A stretch of DNA of 64,000 nucleotides from NCBI GenBank assembly GCA_037176885.1, contig JAWWNJ010000062.1, positions 1-64,000 of the forward strand, given 5' to 3'. The translations under genes and the position numbers were made by a program. Below, one piece after another: positions 25,928 through 35,622 of this stretch; the first letter of the stretch is position 1; every line of letters starts with the position of its first letter. The DNA comes from Favolaschia claudopus (lineage: Eukaryota > Basidiomycota > Agaricomycetes > Agaricales > Mycenaceae). The notes under the pieces were generated by a model. The model saw only the letters and a program-made list of their open reading frames with translations, had not been told where the DNA came from and searched no databases.

Positions 25928-26655
25928 GCGTTTCATTTGTATGGTATACACGAACACGGGAGGTCGTTAAGGATTTGTATATTAATTGACTGAATGGAGT
26001 TCCATTTTTCTTCTTGGAATACGCAGCCCTCACTCTATTCCGTTGTCGTCAAAGCAAGCTGGAATCTCACTAGGTCGGAGGCTTTCAGTTACTACTTAGG
26101 CCTCCGAGGCCTGGTACACCCGGAAATCCTTTCCGCTCGTCCGGCCTAAGCTGGCAGAAGGGTGATTGGCGGCTCTACTTGTCGGCGTACCACGTGTGAT
26201 CGCCGTTTTGTGATGCTTCTCGTTCGCTACTTGAAGCCTGCTTCTCTTCTTCTTCTAGGTCAGTGGTAACGCCGAGTGAAAACATGAAGAATATAGCCTA
26301 GCTTTATCCATACTCGCGCACAACGCTCTCTAGGCCTGTCATCGTCCGTGCTTGAGAGACGGCCTCGCGTATGTTTCGTGGCGCTTTTCAAAGGAGGTCT
26401 TTCTGCATGCCCAAAGGACTCGGAGAGCAATCATGCATATCTGATAGGCGGGACGCGTATGCAGGAAATTGATTACGGATTGAATAACGGCTGGATAATG
26501 CCAATGGAGCACGACGCCAGACGACGCCTGCATGACGATCATTCAATCACGCTTGTCGAGGCTTCACGGTCGGGACCATCTTTTCCTTTCTTCCCCCCCA
26601 CCACCGAGTTGCTGTTCTTTTGTTCTTCATCCGGGGGCTGCGAAGTGGGAGGCTC
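25928..26655. other. Intergenic with a small inverted repeat
   Basis: About 730 bp between two plus-strand genes. It contains an 8-bp perfect inverted repeat TCGGAGGC/GCCTCCGA (26075-26082 and 26100-26107) about 150 bp after the Bbc1-type stop codon. Nothing else recognisable; the promoter of the next gene is expected at the right end. Confidence 0.5.
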
Positions 26656-27950
26656 ATGGCAGCAAACTCCGAGAACGCGTTCGTGTTTCTCGCTCTCGTT
26701 GAGTCTATCGCTGAATACCGACGCTAACAGAATCACGCTCGTGGCGTCTTGGGTCAACCTATCGTTCTACATTCTCGAGATAATCCTGGCTATCAAGTAC
26801 TTTCACCGACCCAATCGACCTCTCTGGAATAAGATTGGTGTGGGAGCCCTCATCTTTTCGGACACAGTTTGCACAGTAGGAATTTGCTGGCAAACTTATG
26901 TCGAGCTCCTGTTGTACCCTTGTATCGGGCTCACTGGAGCGGGATTTCGGAATTCCCTATACTGGCCCATCGCGGTCACTCTTCTTTCGACTTACATGGC
27001 CGCCTCGATAGAGCAAGGCTTTCTATGTTCTCTGTTCTATTCGCTGTGAGACCCGCCTACTCGCCTTCTTTCCATGGTCGTTAAACTATCATTCCACAGT
27101 TCGAAGCAACGGATTATAACTGGATTCCTGGTAGTCAGCATTTTCCTACACGTATGTCCCTCATTCTAATTCGATCAAGCTCTAGACTCGATGTTCTGTA
27201 GCTAGGTTTTTCATGGGCTTCCGCGGCGTTGGTTCTCAAACATCGAACTCCAAACGGGAAATCAATCACTGCTACACAGTACGTTTTTGTTGTCCTCCCT
27301 GCCAATGGGTTTGACTTGAGATGTCCTTCTAGGATCGGGGCCATTAGCTGCGCTGTCACGGACTTTCTAATAGCCGTTGCACTGAGTGGAACCTTTTATA
27401 GAATGGATGCGGGGGCTATCAAGGGGCGCTGGACACACAAGTGAGTGTTCTCCGTCGGGAGTTTATGTATGCTAACTGACTGGAGTATAGTCTGCTTCGC
27501 CGGCTTGGCGCACTCAGTCTCACATCAGGCTGTATTGTTGCTTCGACCACCCTGATTGCGGTAGTGACACTACTCAAAGGCAATAATGGTATGCCAACTT
27601 TTCGAATCGTTTTCCGCTTCGACTCAATGTCGCGTATGTCAGTCTACATCATATTCTTTTTCCTGCAAGGAAGAATGTATGCGGTCAGTGTATTGGGATC
27701 CTTCCTCTCAGGCTTCGCATGGAGTAAGGTAGAGCCGAATCAAGACGCCCTCAAGCAACGGGGATCTAGTTCGTGCATAGATAATATCACTGGGGTGGTA
27801 TTCCATGTTGACTACGGGCGGAGTGTACGTTCTTTTTTCTCTCTCATGCTCTCATACCCATTCATTGACCTATAGACCCCTCGCCTGGATTCATTACATC
27901 TGGAGGAGCTGAGCTCAGAAAACCTGAAGTCACATCCTGACCCAGATTGA
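26656..27950 (+). CDS. Basidiomycete multi-pass membrane protein (DUF6534-like)
   Basis: Eight exons: 26656-26678, 26731-27045, 27100-27151, 27202-27278, 27333-27440, 27491-27588, 27643-27824 and 27876-27950, giving 309 residues. The first exon is only 23 nt, and its donor is assigned as GTTCGT, the only GT in the right phase with a good consensus; this is the weakest part of the model. Hydrophobic helices include ITLVASWVNLSFYILEIIL, ALIFSDTVCTVGICW, TGFLVVSIFLHLGFSWASAA, IGAISCAVTDFLIAVAL and LGALSLTSGCIVASTTLIAV. The pattern, with SCAVTDFLIA and RRLGALSLTSG near the third quarter, fits the large family of Agaricomycete membrane proteins with a DUF6534-type region. The function of that family is unknown. 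The C-terminal tail is hydrophilic (DSLHLEELSSENLKSHPD). Confidence 0.82.
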
Positions 27951-28512
27951 TGTTGTCTTATTGCAAATTTGAAATTCAATGACCTGATATCTGAGTCGCC
28001 TGCATGCTGGCGGCTCTGAATGATGACTCAAAGCAAGTTCAACATCTGTGGTCGGGAGCTGGACCACATAACATCACATGCATACTATGGTTGTGTCGTT
28101 GTATTCTTAACTGAAATTGTATAAATAGACACATGTAAAACCGTCTCCTCGAATCTAGAGTTTTGCTGCAGTGACTGCTTAACAAATCATGGATCTATGA
28201 ATGTCTACCCCTCCGCTGGCATAGCGACAAAGATGGACAGTTTATGCCTGATCTCCAAAATTGCCAAATTTGGACGCGAGCGGTTGTTTGTATCTGTGGT
28301 GGCCCAAAATAGCCACTTCTTCGGCAACTTGCGTGCCGGAGCGGATGGCTGATCAAGCAAACTGTCAAAACAGCAAAATAATTGTCGGGAGATTTCCGTC
28401 GGACCGGGTTCCTTCAAGTTGCCGCCTATGCCGGAAACACGCCGGAACCATTTTTCAGAGTTCCACGGCGACGGCGAATCCTTGACACTTCCCTCTCATC
28501 CCTTCCGCAACC
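27951..28512. other. Intergenic, no gene seen
   Basis: About 560 bp between the membrane-protein stop and the MFS transporter start. An open frame beginning at an ATG at 28428 runs into the transporter frame, but its residues do not resemble the paralogues and it is taken as 5' leader. Confidence 0.5.
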
Positions 28513-30730
28513 ATGTCAGAGCCAGAGCGAGCATCCCCTCGCCCACAGTTGAAATCCCCGAACCTCGGAACGAGAAGGAAGACACATCCGATATCGTGGT
28601 TGATTTCGATGGCCCAAACGACCCGTTGAATCCAAAAAAGCCAGTTTGTTGCTCGTTCTTTCATTTATTGACGTTGTATCTAATACCACCCAATTTCAGC
28701 TGGAGTAGAAACAAGAAATGGGCTGCAACCTTGGTCGTTTCTGCATTCACCTTGATTTCCCCCGTGTCCTCCAGTATGATTGCGCCTGCAAGTACCCAGG
28801 TAGCGACGCGTTTTGGAGTCGACAATGACGTTATTGTTGGCCTAATCACCTCTATTTTTATTCTTGCATACGGTGAGCTTATTAATTGACAACCCTCTCG
28901 GCTTATTTTGACCTCGTGGCAGCCATCGGCCCGTTGGTATGATTTCCTCGATTGATCGTTCGCCAAAAGGTCTGAATTTTGGGATGCAGTTTCTAGGACC
29001 GTTGTCTGAGATCTTTGTGAGAATTCACGGCTTTGACATGTCTCGCAAATCTCTGATTCCTCCATAGGGACGGAATCGAATCATTCAGGGAGCCAACCTG
29101 TGGTATCTGGTTTGGAATCTTGCATGTGGATTTGCGCAGAACACAGGCGAACTTCTGGCCTTTCGATTCCTTGCCGGTCTCGGTGGAAGTGCCCCTCTTG
29201 CTGTAAGTTCATGGCGCTGACCGCTTTCGATTTTCTGTTTCTACTCACGTACTCTATTTAGGCTGGAGGTGCCGTTCTTGGGGATATCTGGGATGCTGAG
29301 GAACGAGGCCAGGCCCTGGCAATATATTCGTTAGCGCCATTGCTAGGGCCGGTCGTTGGCCCTCTGTGCGGGGCATTTATCGCCGAAAAATCCACTTGGA
29401 GATGGGTGGTCAGTTGCTTTTTTTTGTAGCGATGAATGAGCCGAGTAATTATTCGTCACTGTCGCAGTTTTGGTCAACCTCGATCGTCGACACTGGTATT
29501 CAAATACTAGGTATCCTATTTCTTCGAGAATGTAAGTTCCTTCCCTCGTTGCTGCTTGTATCTGTCTCTCATATTCTATAGCCTATGCCCCGTTTCTTCT
29601 TGAACAAAAAGCTAAGCGGATTCGCAAGTCGCTTGACGCAGAAAAAGGTCCTGTTCGTAATGTCCGAACCAAGTTCAGCGAGGACCGCACGTACGTTCGC
29701 CTGATGCGGTCTTTAGCGTATTCTGATTTCTATTTCTATTTAAGGTGGACGAAAATCATGAAAATCGCGCTCACGCGGCCCTTCATCGTATTATACAACG
29801 AACCCATAATACAAGTCCTAGGTCTTTACATGGCCTTCATCTACGGCTTATTTTATTGTGAATTGATCGTTCGCCTTTCTATTTCCCATCTGCTCACTCA
29901 AATGGCAAATCAATTTTAGTATTCCTGACGTCTATGCCACTGATGTTCCAAGGCGCCTACCACCAAAGCGTCGGCATCTCCGGACTCAACTACCTCGCGC
30001 TCGGTGTCGGTGTTTCCGGCGCATCACAGATTAACGCCCGCTTGATGGACCGCATATATAGTCGATTACGAACGAAATACGGTGGTGAAGGAAAACCGGA
30101 ATATCGAGTCCGTCAGTGTTTCTCTGCTCCTCTACCTACGTCTTTGCTCCTTACTCAACGAAATTATACATAGCTTCAATGTTTCCCGGAACAATTGCAC
30201 TACCAATCGGTCTCTTCCTCACAGGTTGGTCTGTACAGGCCAAGGTACATTGGATTGTACCGGACATCGTGCGTGGATCTATTCATATTTCCAAACAGTT
30301 CAGCCCAACCAATCATCCAGGGAATTGCCTTCATTGGAGCAGGCATCATCCTGAACTTCCAGTCGATCCAAATCTATATCATCGACTGTTTTGCTCTATA
30401 TGCTGCTTCTGGTGAGCTCCTTCTCGCTCCTGGGCAATGAACATCGAAGAATCCTTTGTTTCCTTCCAACCAGCGCTGGCAATCGTAGGCTGCCTTCGTT
30501 CATTATTCGGATTTGCGTTCCCGCTGTTCGCCGAGCAGATGTATCGGAAGTTGGGATACGGGAAGGGAGATACGATATTAGCTGTGATTGCGATTGTTAT
30601 TGGGTGTCCATCGTCAGTCAAATTTGCCGTATCATTTCACTGTATTGATTGACAACGCAGACCGTGGCTGCTTTGGATCTATGGACCACAACTTCGGATG
30701 AGAAGTAGATTCGCTAAACGACCGACATGA
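28513..30730 (+). CDS. MFS drug transporter, copy 1 (frameshifted start)
   Basis: Fourteen exons join in frame from DIVVDFDGPNDPLNPKN through a C-terminal LRMRSRFAKRPT, giving roughly 500 residues and about 12 helices. It is DHA1-like: the motif A region reads PLSEIFGRNRII, and the motif C-like segment is APLLGPVVGPLCGAFIAE. Such proteins export drugs or metabolites by proton antiport. The first intron (28640-28699) has a GC donor; exon 3 is only 14 nt (28923-28936). The natural start by comparison with the copy at 52990 is the ATG at 28513 (MSEPER...), but that ATG is out of frame with the body because one base is missing in the run around 28533-28541 (GCATCCCCTCG). An alternative in-frame ATG at 28428 would give 526 residues with an unrelated leader. 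Confidence 0.85.
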
Positions 30731-31040
30731 CCCTTCCCCTCGGCAGACGATTTAAAACTCGACGACAACGACATTTGAGCGCAAGGCATACGAACCGTAT
30801 TATGATTCATCGCTAGACATTTTATCTGCATACATCCGTAGAGTAATTTGAACATTGTCAATGTTAGAAAATTGTATGAAAGATTCTCAGTCCGCAGGTT
30901 CAAGACCCAGCAAACAGATCTTTGCGCACAGAGGACGCTGCCATCGGCAGATTATTCCGACTTGGTTATGCATGGGGAAACAACTTGAAATGAATGTTGG
31001 CACCATCCAAATGCGAATTGAATCAAGAAAAAGAGCGCCA
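30731..31040. other. Convergent 3' region
   Basis: About 310 bp between the ends of a plus-strand transporter and a minus-strand cell-wall gene; expected to hold two 3' UTRs. Nothing else recognised. Confidence 0.5.
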
Positions 31041-32783
31041 TCAACAACCATCGTAAAGACTATTCCTGGGGAAGGTATACCCCGCTTCCGCCCACGTAGT
31101 AAGATTAGGATTAGTGTACGCAGATATGTGCCTTCGAGTTCGAAGGAATCAGCAACAGGGAAAAACACGCGAGGAAATAGTTACGCACTGGTTGATATAA
31201 TCTGCCGTAGGGTGAGTCGGCGGGTCGCAAGTCAATCCGTCTTTCACATCGGGAAGCTGATATACGCGGACGTAGTCTATAAACATCTCTGCCGGGAAGA
31301 CCATGTGCGCGTAGTCTTGCCCTTGGAAGGACGGGGATATGCCTAGGTTCAGGACTATATACTGCGCAATCGAACAGCTCTATACGCAGTTTCATCGGAT
31401 AAAAAGTATGTCATTCACTCACCATAGGTTCCTCTGAAACCAACCGCGAAGACACCTGGGACGTGCTATCCGCCCCGATGGTATCCGCAGTTAAAGTCCA
31501 CGTCTTCGAACCATTGCTATGCCAAGCGATGTACCCATCCTCGCGATTACCCGGATCCGAAAACCACTCAATACCATACGGCGCATACGCCTCCCCTCCA
31601 TAGAAACTCGAATCAATATAAGTCAACGCGGACACCGTCTGCTGAAACTCGTCCCCGATATAATTGTTGAACTTCGTTATGGTTGCATTCTGGATCGGAG
31701 TCGCACTGGAATCATTGTTGAATTGCCGTTGGGCGTTGTAAGGTGCGACCTGGTAGCTTTGAGATACTTGACCGCGGAAGTTTGGAGGGGTGTTGTCAAT
31801 TTCGACTAGCGCCTCGATGATGTCGATTTCTGGAACCCCGCGACCGGTAGAGGTGGAGGGACCGGGGTGGTCGGAGCCGGGGCAGGTGCATGCAGAGAGC
31901 CGTTGGCCGGGCAGGAAGCTGAGTTGGTCTTGGACAGTTGAGGATGGAGAGCCGTCGTGTGTCGTTTGGTTAGGGAATGTTCCGAGATCGCAGCTATAGA
32001 TATTTAAGTAAATTATAACCATGAAGGAAGGTGATACGAGTACGTACGCCGCGTAGGTATAAGGCCACATTCCCTCTGTTGTCGCACCATAACCAGCACG
32101 TCCGAGGTTTCCCATCGTCCAAGCTCCAGGCCAAAAGCCAACTTGAGTCGGCGCGCCAGGAAGACTGATCGAGACTTCGATGTAACCTGTTGTGAAGCAT
32201 ATTTGATTCCATGATGCGAGCATTCCTGTCAAGGGCATCATCGAGAGTCAGTATGTACAAGAAGCTATTCAACCACGGACGTCTCACCACTTTGAAAGTT
32301 CAAATCGTGTGTGTTCGTTTCAGAAAGAGTGATGACCAGTTTTCCATCTCGCGTCGTGACCGCCTAATCAACCCGTCATTTGTTTTTCGGACATCCAGTC
32401 AATTCTGAACATACAGCAGGATCATACCACTCAAGGTCGTTTGTGGGCCAATAGTGCAAATCCACTGGATCGAGAAAATGTCAGTTCGCTTCAAAATGAA
32501 TCTAAGGAAAGATCTTGAACACACCTGCCTCCCAATAAGGATCATCTCCAGGATAAAATGTCCGTCCCTCAACGTTAAACTCGTCGGAAAACACCAAATC
32601 ATACTCCTTCCCATCAGCGCCAGTGAACGTATACGCCTCTGCCGGCGTATCAGGATCTATCAACGACGGAAAACTCTCAAACTCGGGAACCTGTCCAGAA
32701 GCATTAATTCCACCCAGATTGAACCCAACGATCTTCGGGCCTGGATGCGTAAAATGCACGATTACGGGGTATCCAGCGAAGAG

Positions 32784-32792
32784 GGTGACGAG
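32784..32792. repeat. Left target duplication of outer element
   Basis: GGTGACGAG, identical to 34024-34032. On the gene strand it reads CTCGTCACC, codons for LVT in the Kre6/Skn1 membrane anchor. Confidence 0.93.
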
Positions 32793-33020
32793 GAGTATAC
32801 CTCACCTTCGTAACTTAGTCACTTCGGCTAAATGTAAGAAACTTCGTCACTTTGATGAATATCTACGAAAGTTCGTGACTTGTGCTCAAAATTGAGAAAA
32901 TTCGTAACTTGTAAGTGACACTTGCCTACATTCCGCCGCTGATGTGACATCCAAATAAGGAAATTTGATGGCAGCCAACTTCTCAGCGAAATTCAACAAC
33001 TGCCAATTCCTAGTCCTTCA

Positions 33021-33139
33021 TTTGCGCGAAGGGGACCAACCATTCGCGGCCCTCCCCTCCCTCGCTGCGCTCGGGGGGTCCCCCAAGCCGGGCCGCTCAG
33101 GTTGGCACTCTAAAGCCTCGTTCGCGCGAATCCCTCTGT
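33021..33139. repeat. Shared core block, copy in inner element
   Basis: Starts TTTGCGCGAAGGGGACC and ends near CCCTCTGT. It is a direct, clearly homologous copy of 33619-33739 (identical long runs such as CTCCCCTCCCTCGCT and GCTCGGGGGGTCCCCC). Confidence 0.9.
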
Positions 33140-33161
33140 TCCTCATCCCCACACCCCCCCC

Positions 33162-33215
33162 GAACCCTAACCACCTAACCCTAAGCCTTAACCCTAACCA
33201 AGTACCTAACCCAGC
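33162..33215. repeat. Degenerate telomere-like CCCTAA repeats
   Basis: Several CCCTAA or CCTAACC units occur within 50 bp (AACCCTAACC, CTAACCCTAAG, TTAACCCTAACC, CTAACCC). Two more short clusters lie at about 33253-33271 and 33743-33759. The repeats are interrupted, so this is not a working telomere array. Confidence 0.75.
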
Positions 33216-33298
33216 ATTCTTTTGGCCTTCGGCAGTGTTTCTTTGGGGAAGCAAACCCTAACCACTTAACCAGGAATTTTTTTGGCCTTCGGCATTCA

Positions 33299-33392
33299 CA
33301 AAAAAAAAATTGTGCTATGCTCAAGAATCGAACCCGGAAACCATTTGTGCAGCATAAACTCAAGCTGACCATTACAACCTCCACACTATCCG
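33299..33392 (-). other. tRNA-like Pol III segment
   Basis: Read on the minus strand, a near-perfect B box GGTTCGATTCT (33334-33324) lies about 45 nt downstream of an A-box-like TGGTCAGCTTG. It is followed about 15 nt later by ten T residues (33309-33300), a Pol III terminator. Anticodon and acceptor stems do not pair well, so it is a tRNA relic or the head of a SINE, not a functional tRNA. Confidence 0.55.
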
Positions 33393-33618
33393 GTAATTCC
33401 TGGCTTGTCTTTGTTTTCCTACACATTGTGTCTATCGTAGTCCCCATCAAAATGTATTGAGATATCTGATCAATAAGAACAGCCACCATCAAATTCCCTT
33501 TTTCAGGTGTCACATCAGCGGCGGAATGTCAAGAGTGGTAAGTGACTGCCAAGATTGAACTGCCGTGAAGGCCAACTCCTCGGCGAGCATTCGGCACTGT
33601 CGGTACCCTTCGCCGTAG

Positions 33619-33739
33619 TTTGCGCGAAGGGGACCGACCGTTCCCGTCCCCTCCCCTCCCTCGCTTCGCTCGGGGGGTCCCCCGAACCGGGGCCGCTCAG
33701 GTCGGCACACTAAAGCCACGTTCGCGCGGATCACTCTGT
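33619..33739. repeat. Shared core block, copy in outer element
   Basis: Direct repeat partner of 33021-33139. Both copies are followed by CCCTAA-rich sequence and a TTTTGGCCTTCGGCA motif (three occurrences in the insert: about 33220, 33281 and 33836). Confidence 0.9.
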
Positions 33740-33790
33740 CTTCACCCTAACCTTAACCCGTCGGGGCGGGGCTCTTTTGCTGAATTGCCG

Positions 33791-33821
33791 GAGTTAGGGC
33801 GCGCTCCGCTTGCCCTAACTC
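33791..33821. repeat. 10-bp inverted repeat with CCCTAA arms
   Basis: GAGTTAGGGC and GCCCTAACTC are exact reverse complements around an 11-nt loop inside the outer element. The arms contain the telomere-like hexamer. Confidence 0.8.
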
Positions 33822-34023
33822 CTCGGCATGGGGTTATTTTGGCCTTCGGCAGTCACAACAAGGCAAGCAGTATATTTGATGGCCGACAGTCATAAATTCA
33901 CATACCAAGTGACGAAGTTTCCCAAAAACCACCTCAAGTGACGAACTTTGCAGTTTCCCATCACAGTCACGAACTTTCGCACTTTTAGCCGAAGTGACTA
34001 TGTTACGAAGATTGCGCGGACTC

Positions 34024-34032
34024 GGTGACGAG
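34024..34032. repeat. Right target duplication of outer element
   Basis: GGTGACGAG, identical to 32784-32792; removing one copy plus the element restores the reading frame [11 protein letters not shown]. Confidence 0.93.
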
Positions 34033-34869
34033 GCCGCCGAGGATGAGGATGAGGGCGGTGGCGTTGATCCAGCCGCGGGCGGAGAAGAAGAATTTATGTG
34101 AAATGTTGTCCGTGGTGCTGGAGGTGGGATCGTGCAGGGCGTCATCGAGTTGGAGGTCTTTGTCCCATTGGGTGTTGACCGTTTGGGTTCGGGCGAGGTT
34201 GGGTCGGGGAGGGGGCGGAAGGTTTCGAGGGGCGGGTTGCGTTGTGCCGCGGTTGGGTTTGAAACGCTCGACGCCGGGGTCGTGCTGTGGAAGATGGAAG
34301 TCGGTTCTGTGATACGAAAATTATTGAACGCGTACTGCGTAGGGTCCGTAACCGGATCCAATGGAACCTCTGGCCATTTGCTGGACCATTGCTGAACCGC
34401 TCGTGTTTCGCGGACGAGGTTGATATTGAGCCGTCGAGGTAGGAGACGCGGTCCGCGGATGTAAGTGACCCGATTGGCAAAGCTCGCGGTGTCGATACGC
34501 TGGTGTACACATAAGGTTGATCCTCCGGCACGCGTCTTCTGGCTGGGCGACGAGCTGACTGAGTAGACATGGTCGTGCGATGAGAGCGAGTAGTGAGAGA
34601 GCCAAAGAGGTTGACTGACGTACAATGTCGCATCGTGGCAAAGTGGTTGAATAATTAGGTGCCAATGATAGTAAAGTTAAAACTGCGGGTGTCTCACAGG
34701 CCAGAAATAGATCTGACTGCTGAGACGAGAAAGAATCAGACGTAAATAGCAACCTGGGTAAATGAAGCGTACTGACCCATTCAAAAATAGGGTGAGGGAT
34801 ACCGTCCACGAATAGCTTCGGATTCAAGCCGGAAAGACGGAAATGATTCCGCTTTCCATTTCTGTCATA

Positions 34870-35622
34870 CCGTACGCACATTCCCTCCTAGATGAGCTTT
34901 GGGCAAGCCGCGTGCGACATTCAACTTGTCGAGGTATCGATCGCCAAAGCTAGGCCCAAACGCTTCATAGACATGCTTGGTCGACAAATCAGGGAATATG
35001 GCTCCAACCAGCGGTCGGCTCGTCGCCACTGGTCATTGAATTGTTTGGTTCGGATTTTCAGGGTAAGTCAAGGGTAAGTATCACCCGGCGGGGCCAGAGA
35101 CTGTGTCGGCCCGTCGTCGTCGTACTCGCAGTCACAGAACCCAAGAGACTTCAGGCAATTTTTGCATTCTGGGCGGCCGCCATCACATTTCTGGCGTGGA
35201 GCAGAATTGACAGATGTTCAAGGCTTTCAAGATCTGCGATTACGACCGGCTACTCATAATTTTGCGACGCCTGTATACAAGTTGACGGGACGTATTCAGA
35301 GACGAGCGAGAATGAAAACGAACCGGCAATTGCAGCAGGCTTTGCGCGGCTTCCCAGCTTCTCCGCTGAGCGGCAGGAGAGAATACGAATTTCTCGACTT
35401 GTTCTGCGCCATTTCCTTCAATCTTGTTATTTCTCTGTCGACTTGCTTCTGCGTTTTATACGAGACTCGTCGAGTCAAATTGTCTTGAAAATCCTTGGCA
35501 AAATAAAGCGTCCATCCGTCAGCAATAAGTTGTAGGAGCATAGTGGGACAAACTAATTCGGAGCACTCGGGCTGATGGTGCAGCCAACTGTATATGTCTT
35601 CAATGGCGACGAATTCTGTCAT
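34870..35622 (-). CDS. Zn(II)2Cys6 zinc-cluster protein, incomplete or decayed
   Basis: Exons 35622-35324, 35270-35258 (13 nt), 35190-35085 and from 35028 leftwards join to give MTEFVAIEDIYSWLHHQPE... then a binuclear zinc cluster: KPRKACCNCRRRKI plus KCDGGRPECKNC and LKSLGFCDCEYDDDG. The spacing C-x2-C-x6-C-x6-C-x2-C-x6-C fits the Gal4-type DNA-binding domain of fungal transcription factors. The second intron (35257-35191) would start with AT (ATGAGT) instead of GT, while its acceptor GCCAG is normal. After the cluster, exon 4 (ATSRPLVGAIFPDLSTKHVY...) stays open for about 45 codons, and I cannot find a clear end. The cluster sits about 95 residues in. It may be a pseudogene. Its end lies only a few hundred bases from the Kre6/Skn1 start. 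Confidence 0.6.

Larger units (their letters stand above)
32919..33537. mobile_element. Nested non-autonomous element with 8-bp target duplication (inner)
   Basis: 619 bp flanked by GTAAGTGA at 32911-32918 and 33538-33545. The element begins CACTTGCC and ends AGAGTG, with inverted ends sharing CATTCCGCCGCTGATGTGACA about 10 bp in, followed by a further similar AATTTGATGG block. An 8-bp duplication with CACT...AGTG ends suggests a hAT-like MITE. No transposase frame. It carries a core block also found in the outer element, telomere-like repeats and a tRNA-like segment. Confidence 0.9.
32793..34023. mobile_element. Non-autonomous TIR element with 9-bp target duplication (outer)
   Basis: The 1231-bp insert is flanked by GGTGACGAG at 32784-32792 and 34024-34032. 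Its ends are inverted repeats: left GAGTATACCTCACCTTCG, right (reverse complement) GAGTCCGCGCAATCTTCG, both continuing as GTAACwTAGTCACTTCGGC. Many subterminal copies of a GTGACGAA/TTCGTGAC motif follow at both ends. There is no transposase frame. A 9-bp duplication and long TIRs suggest a Mutator-like (MULE) origin, but the family is not proved. It contains a second element (32919-33537), so its own length is about 604 bp. Confidence 0.92.
31041..34570 (-). pseudogene. Kre6/Skn1-type beta-glucan synthesis gene, split by a transposon
   Basis: N-terminal part 34570-34033 and C-terminal part 32792-31041 belong to one gene. The N-part has PEDQPYVYTS, MARGSIGSGYGPYA, then after a 51-nt intron (34335-34285) QWDKDLQLDDALHDP and the membrane anchor ARGWINATALILILGGLVT. 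There it is cut: the codons CTC GTC ACC (LVT) are repeated at 32792-32784 and the protein resumes [20 protein letters not shown]-part exons (32792-32525, 32464-32415, 32363-32288, 32225-32048, 31993-31423, 31361-31189, 31131-31041) give [14 protein letters not shown], the GH16 site EIDIIEA, DYVRVYQ and the family ending [14 protein letters not shown]. The family acts in the secretory pathway in beta-1,6-glucan synthesis. The N-terminal 80 codons also need a 1-nt frame change with no good intron, consistent with decay. Unless the insert is spliced out, the gene is dead. Confidence 0.9.

Noticed and set aside
26075..26107. Inverted repeat as a transcription terminator
   Set aside because: The arms are only 8 bp with a 17-nt loop and no T-run; Pol II termination in fungi does not rely on such hairpins.
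33299..33392. Functional tRNA gene
   Set aside because: The B box and terminator are good, but the acceptor and anticodon stems do not pair, so only a tRNA-like relic is claimed.
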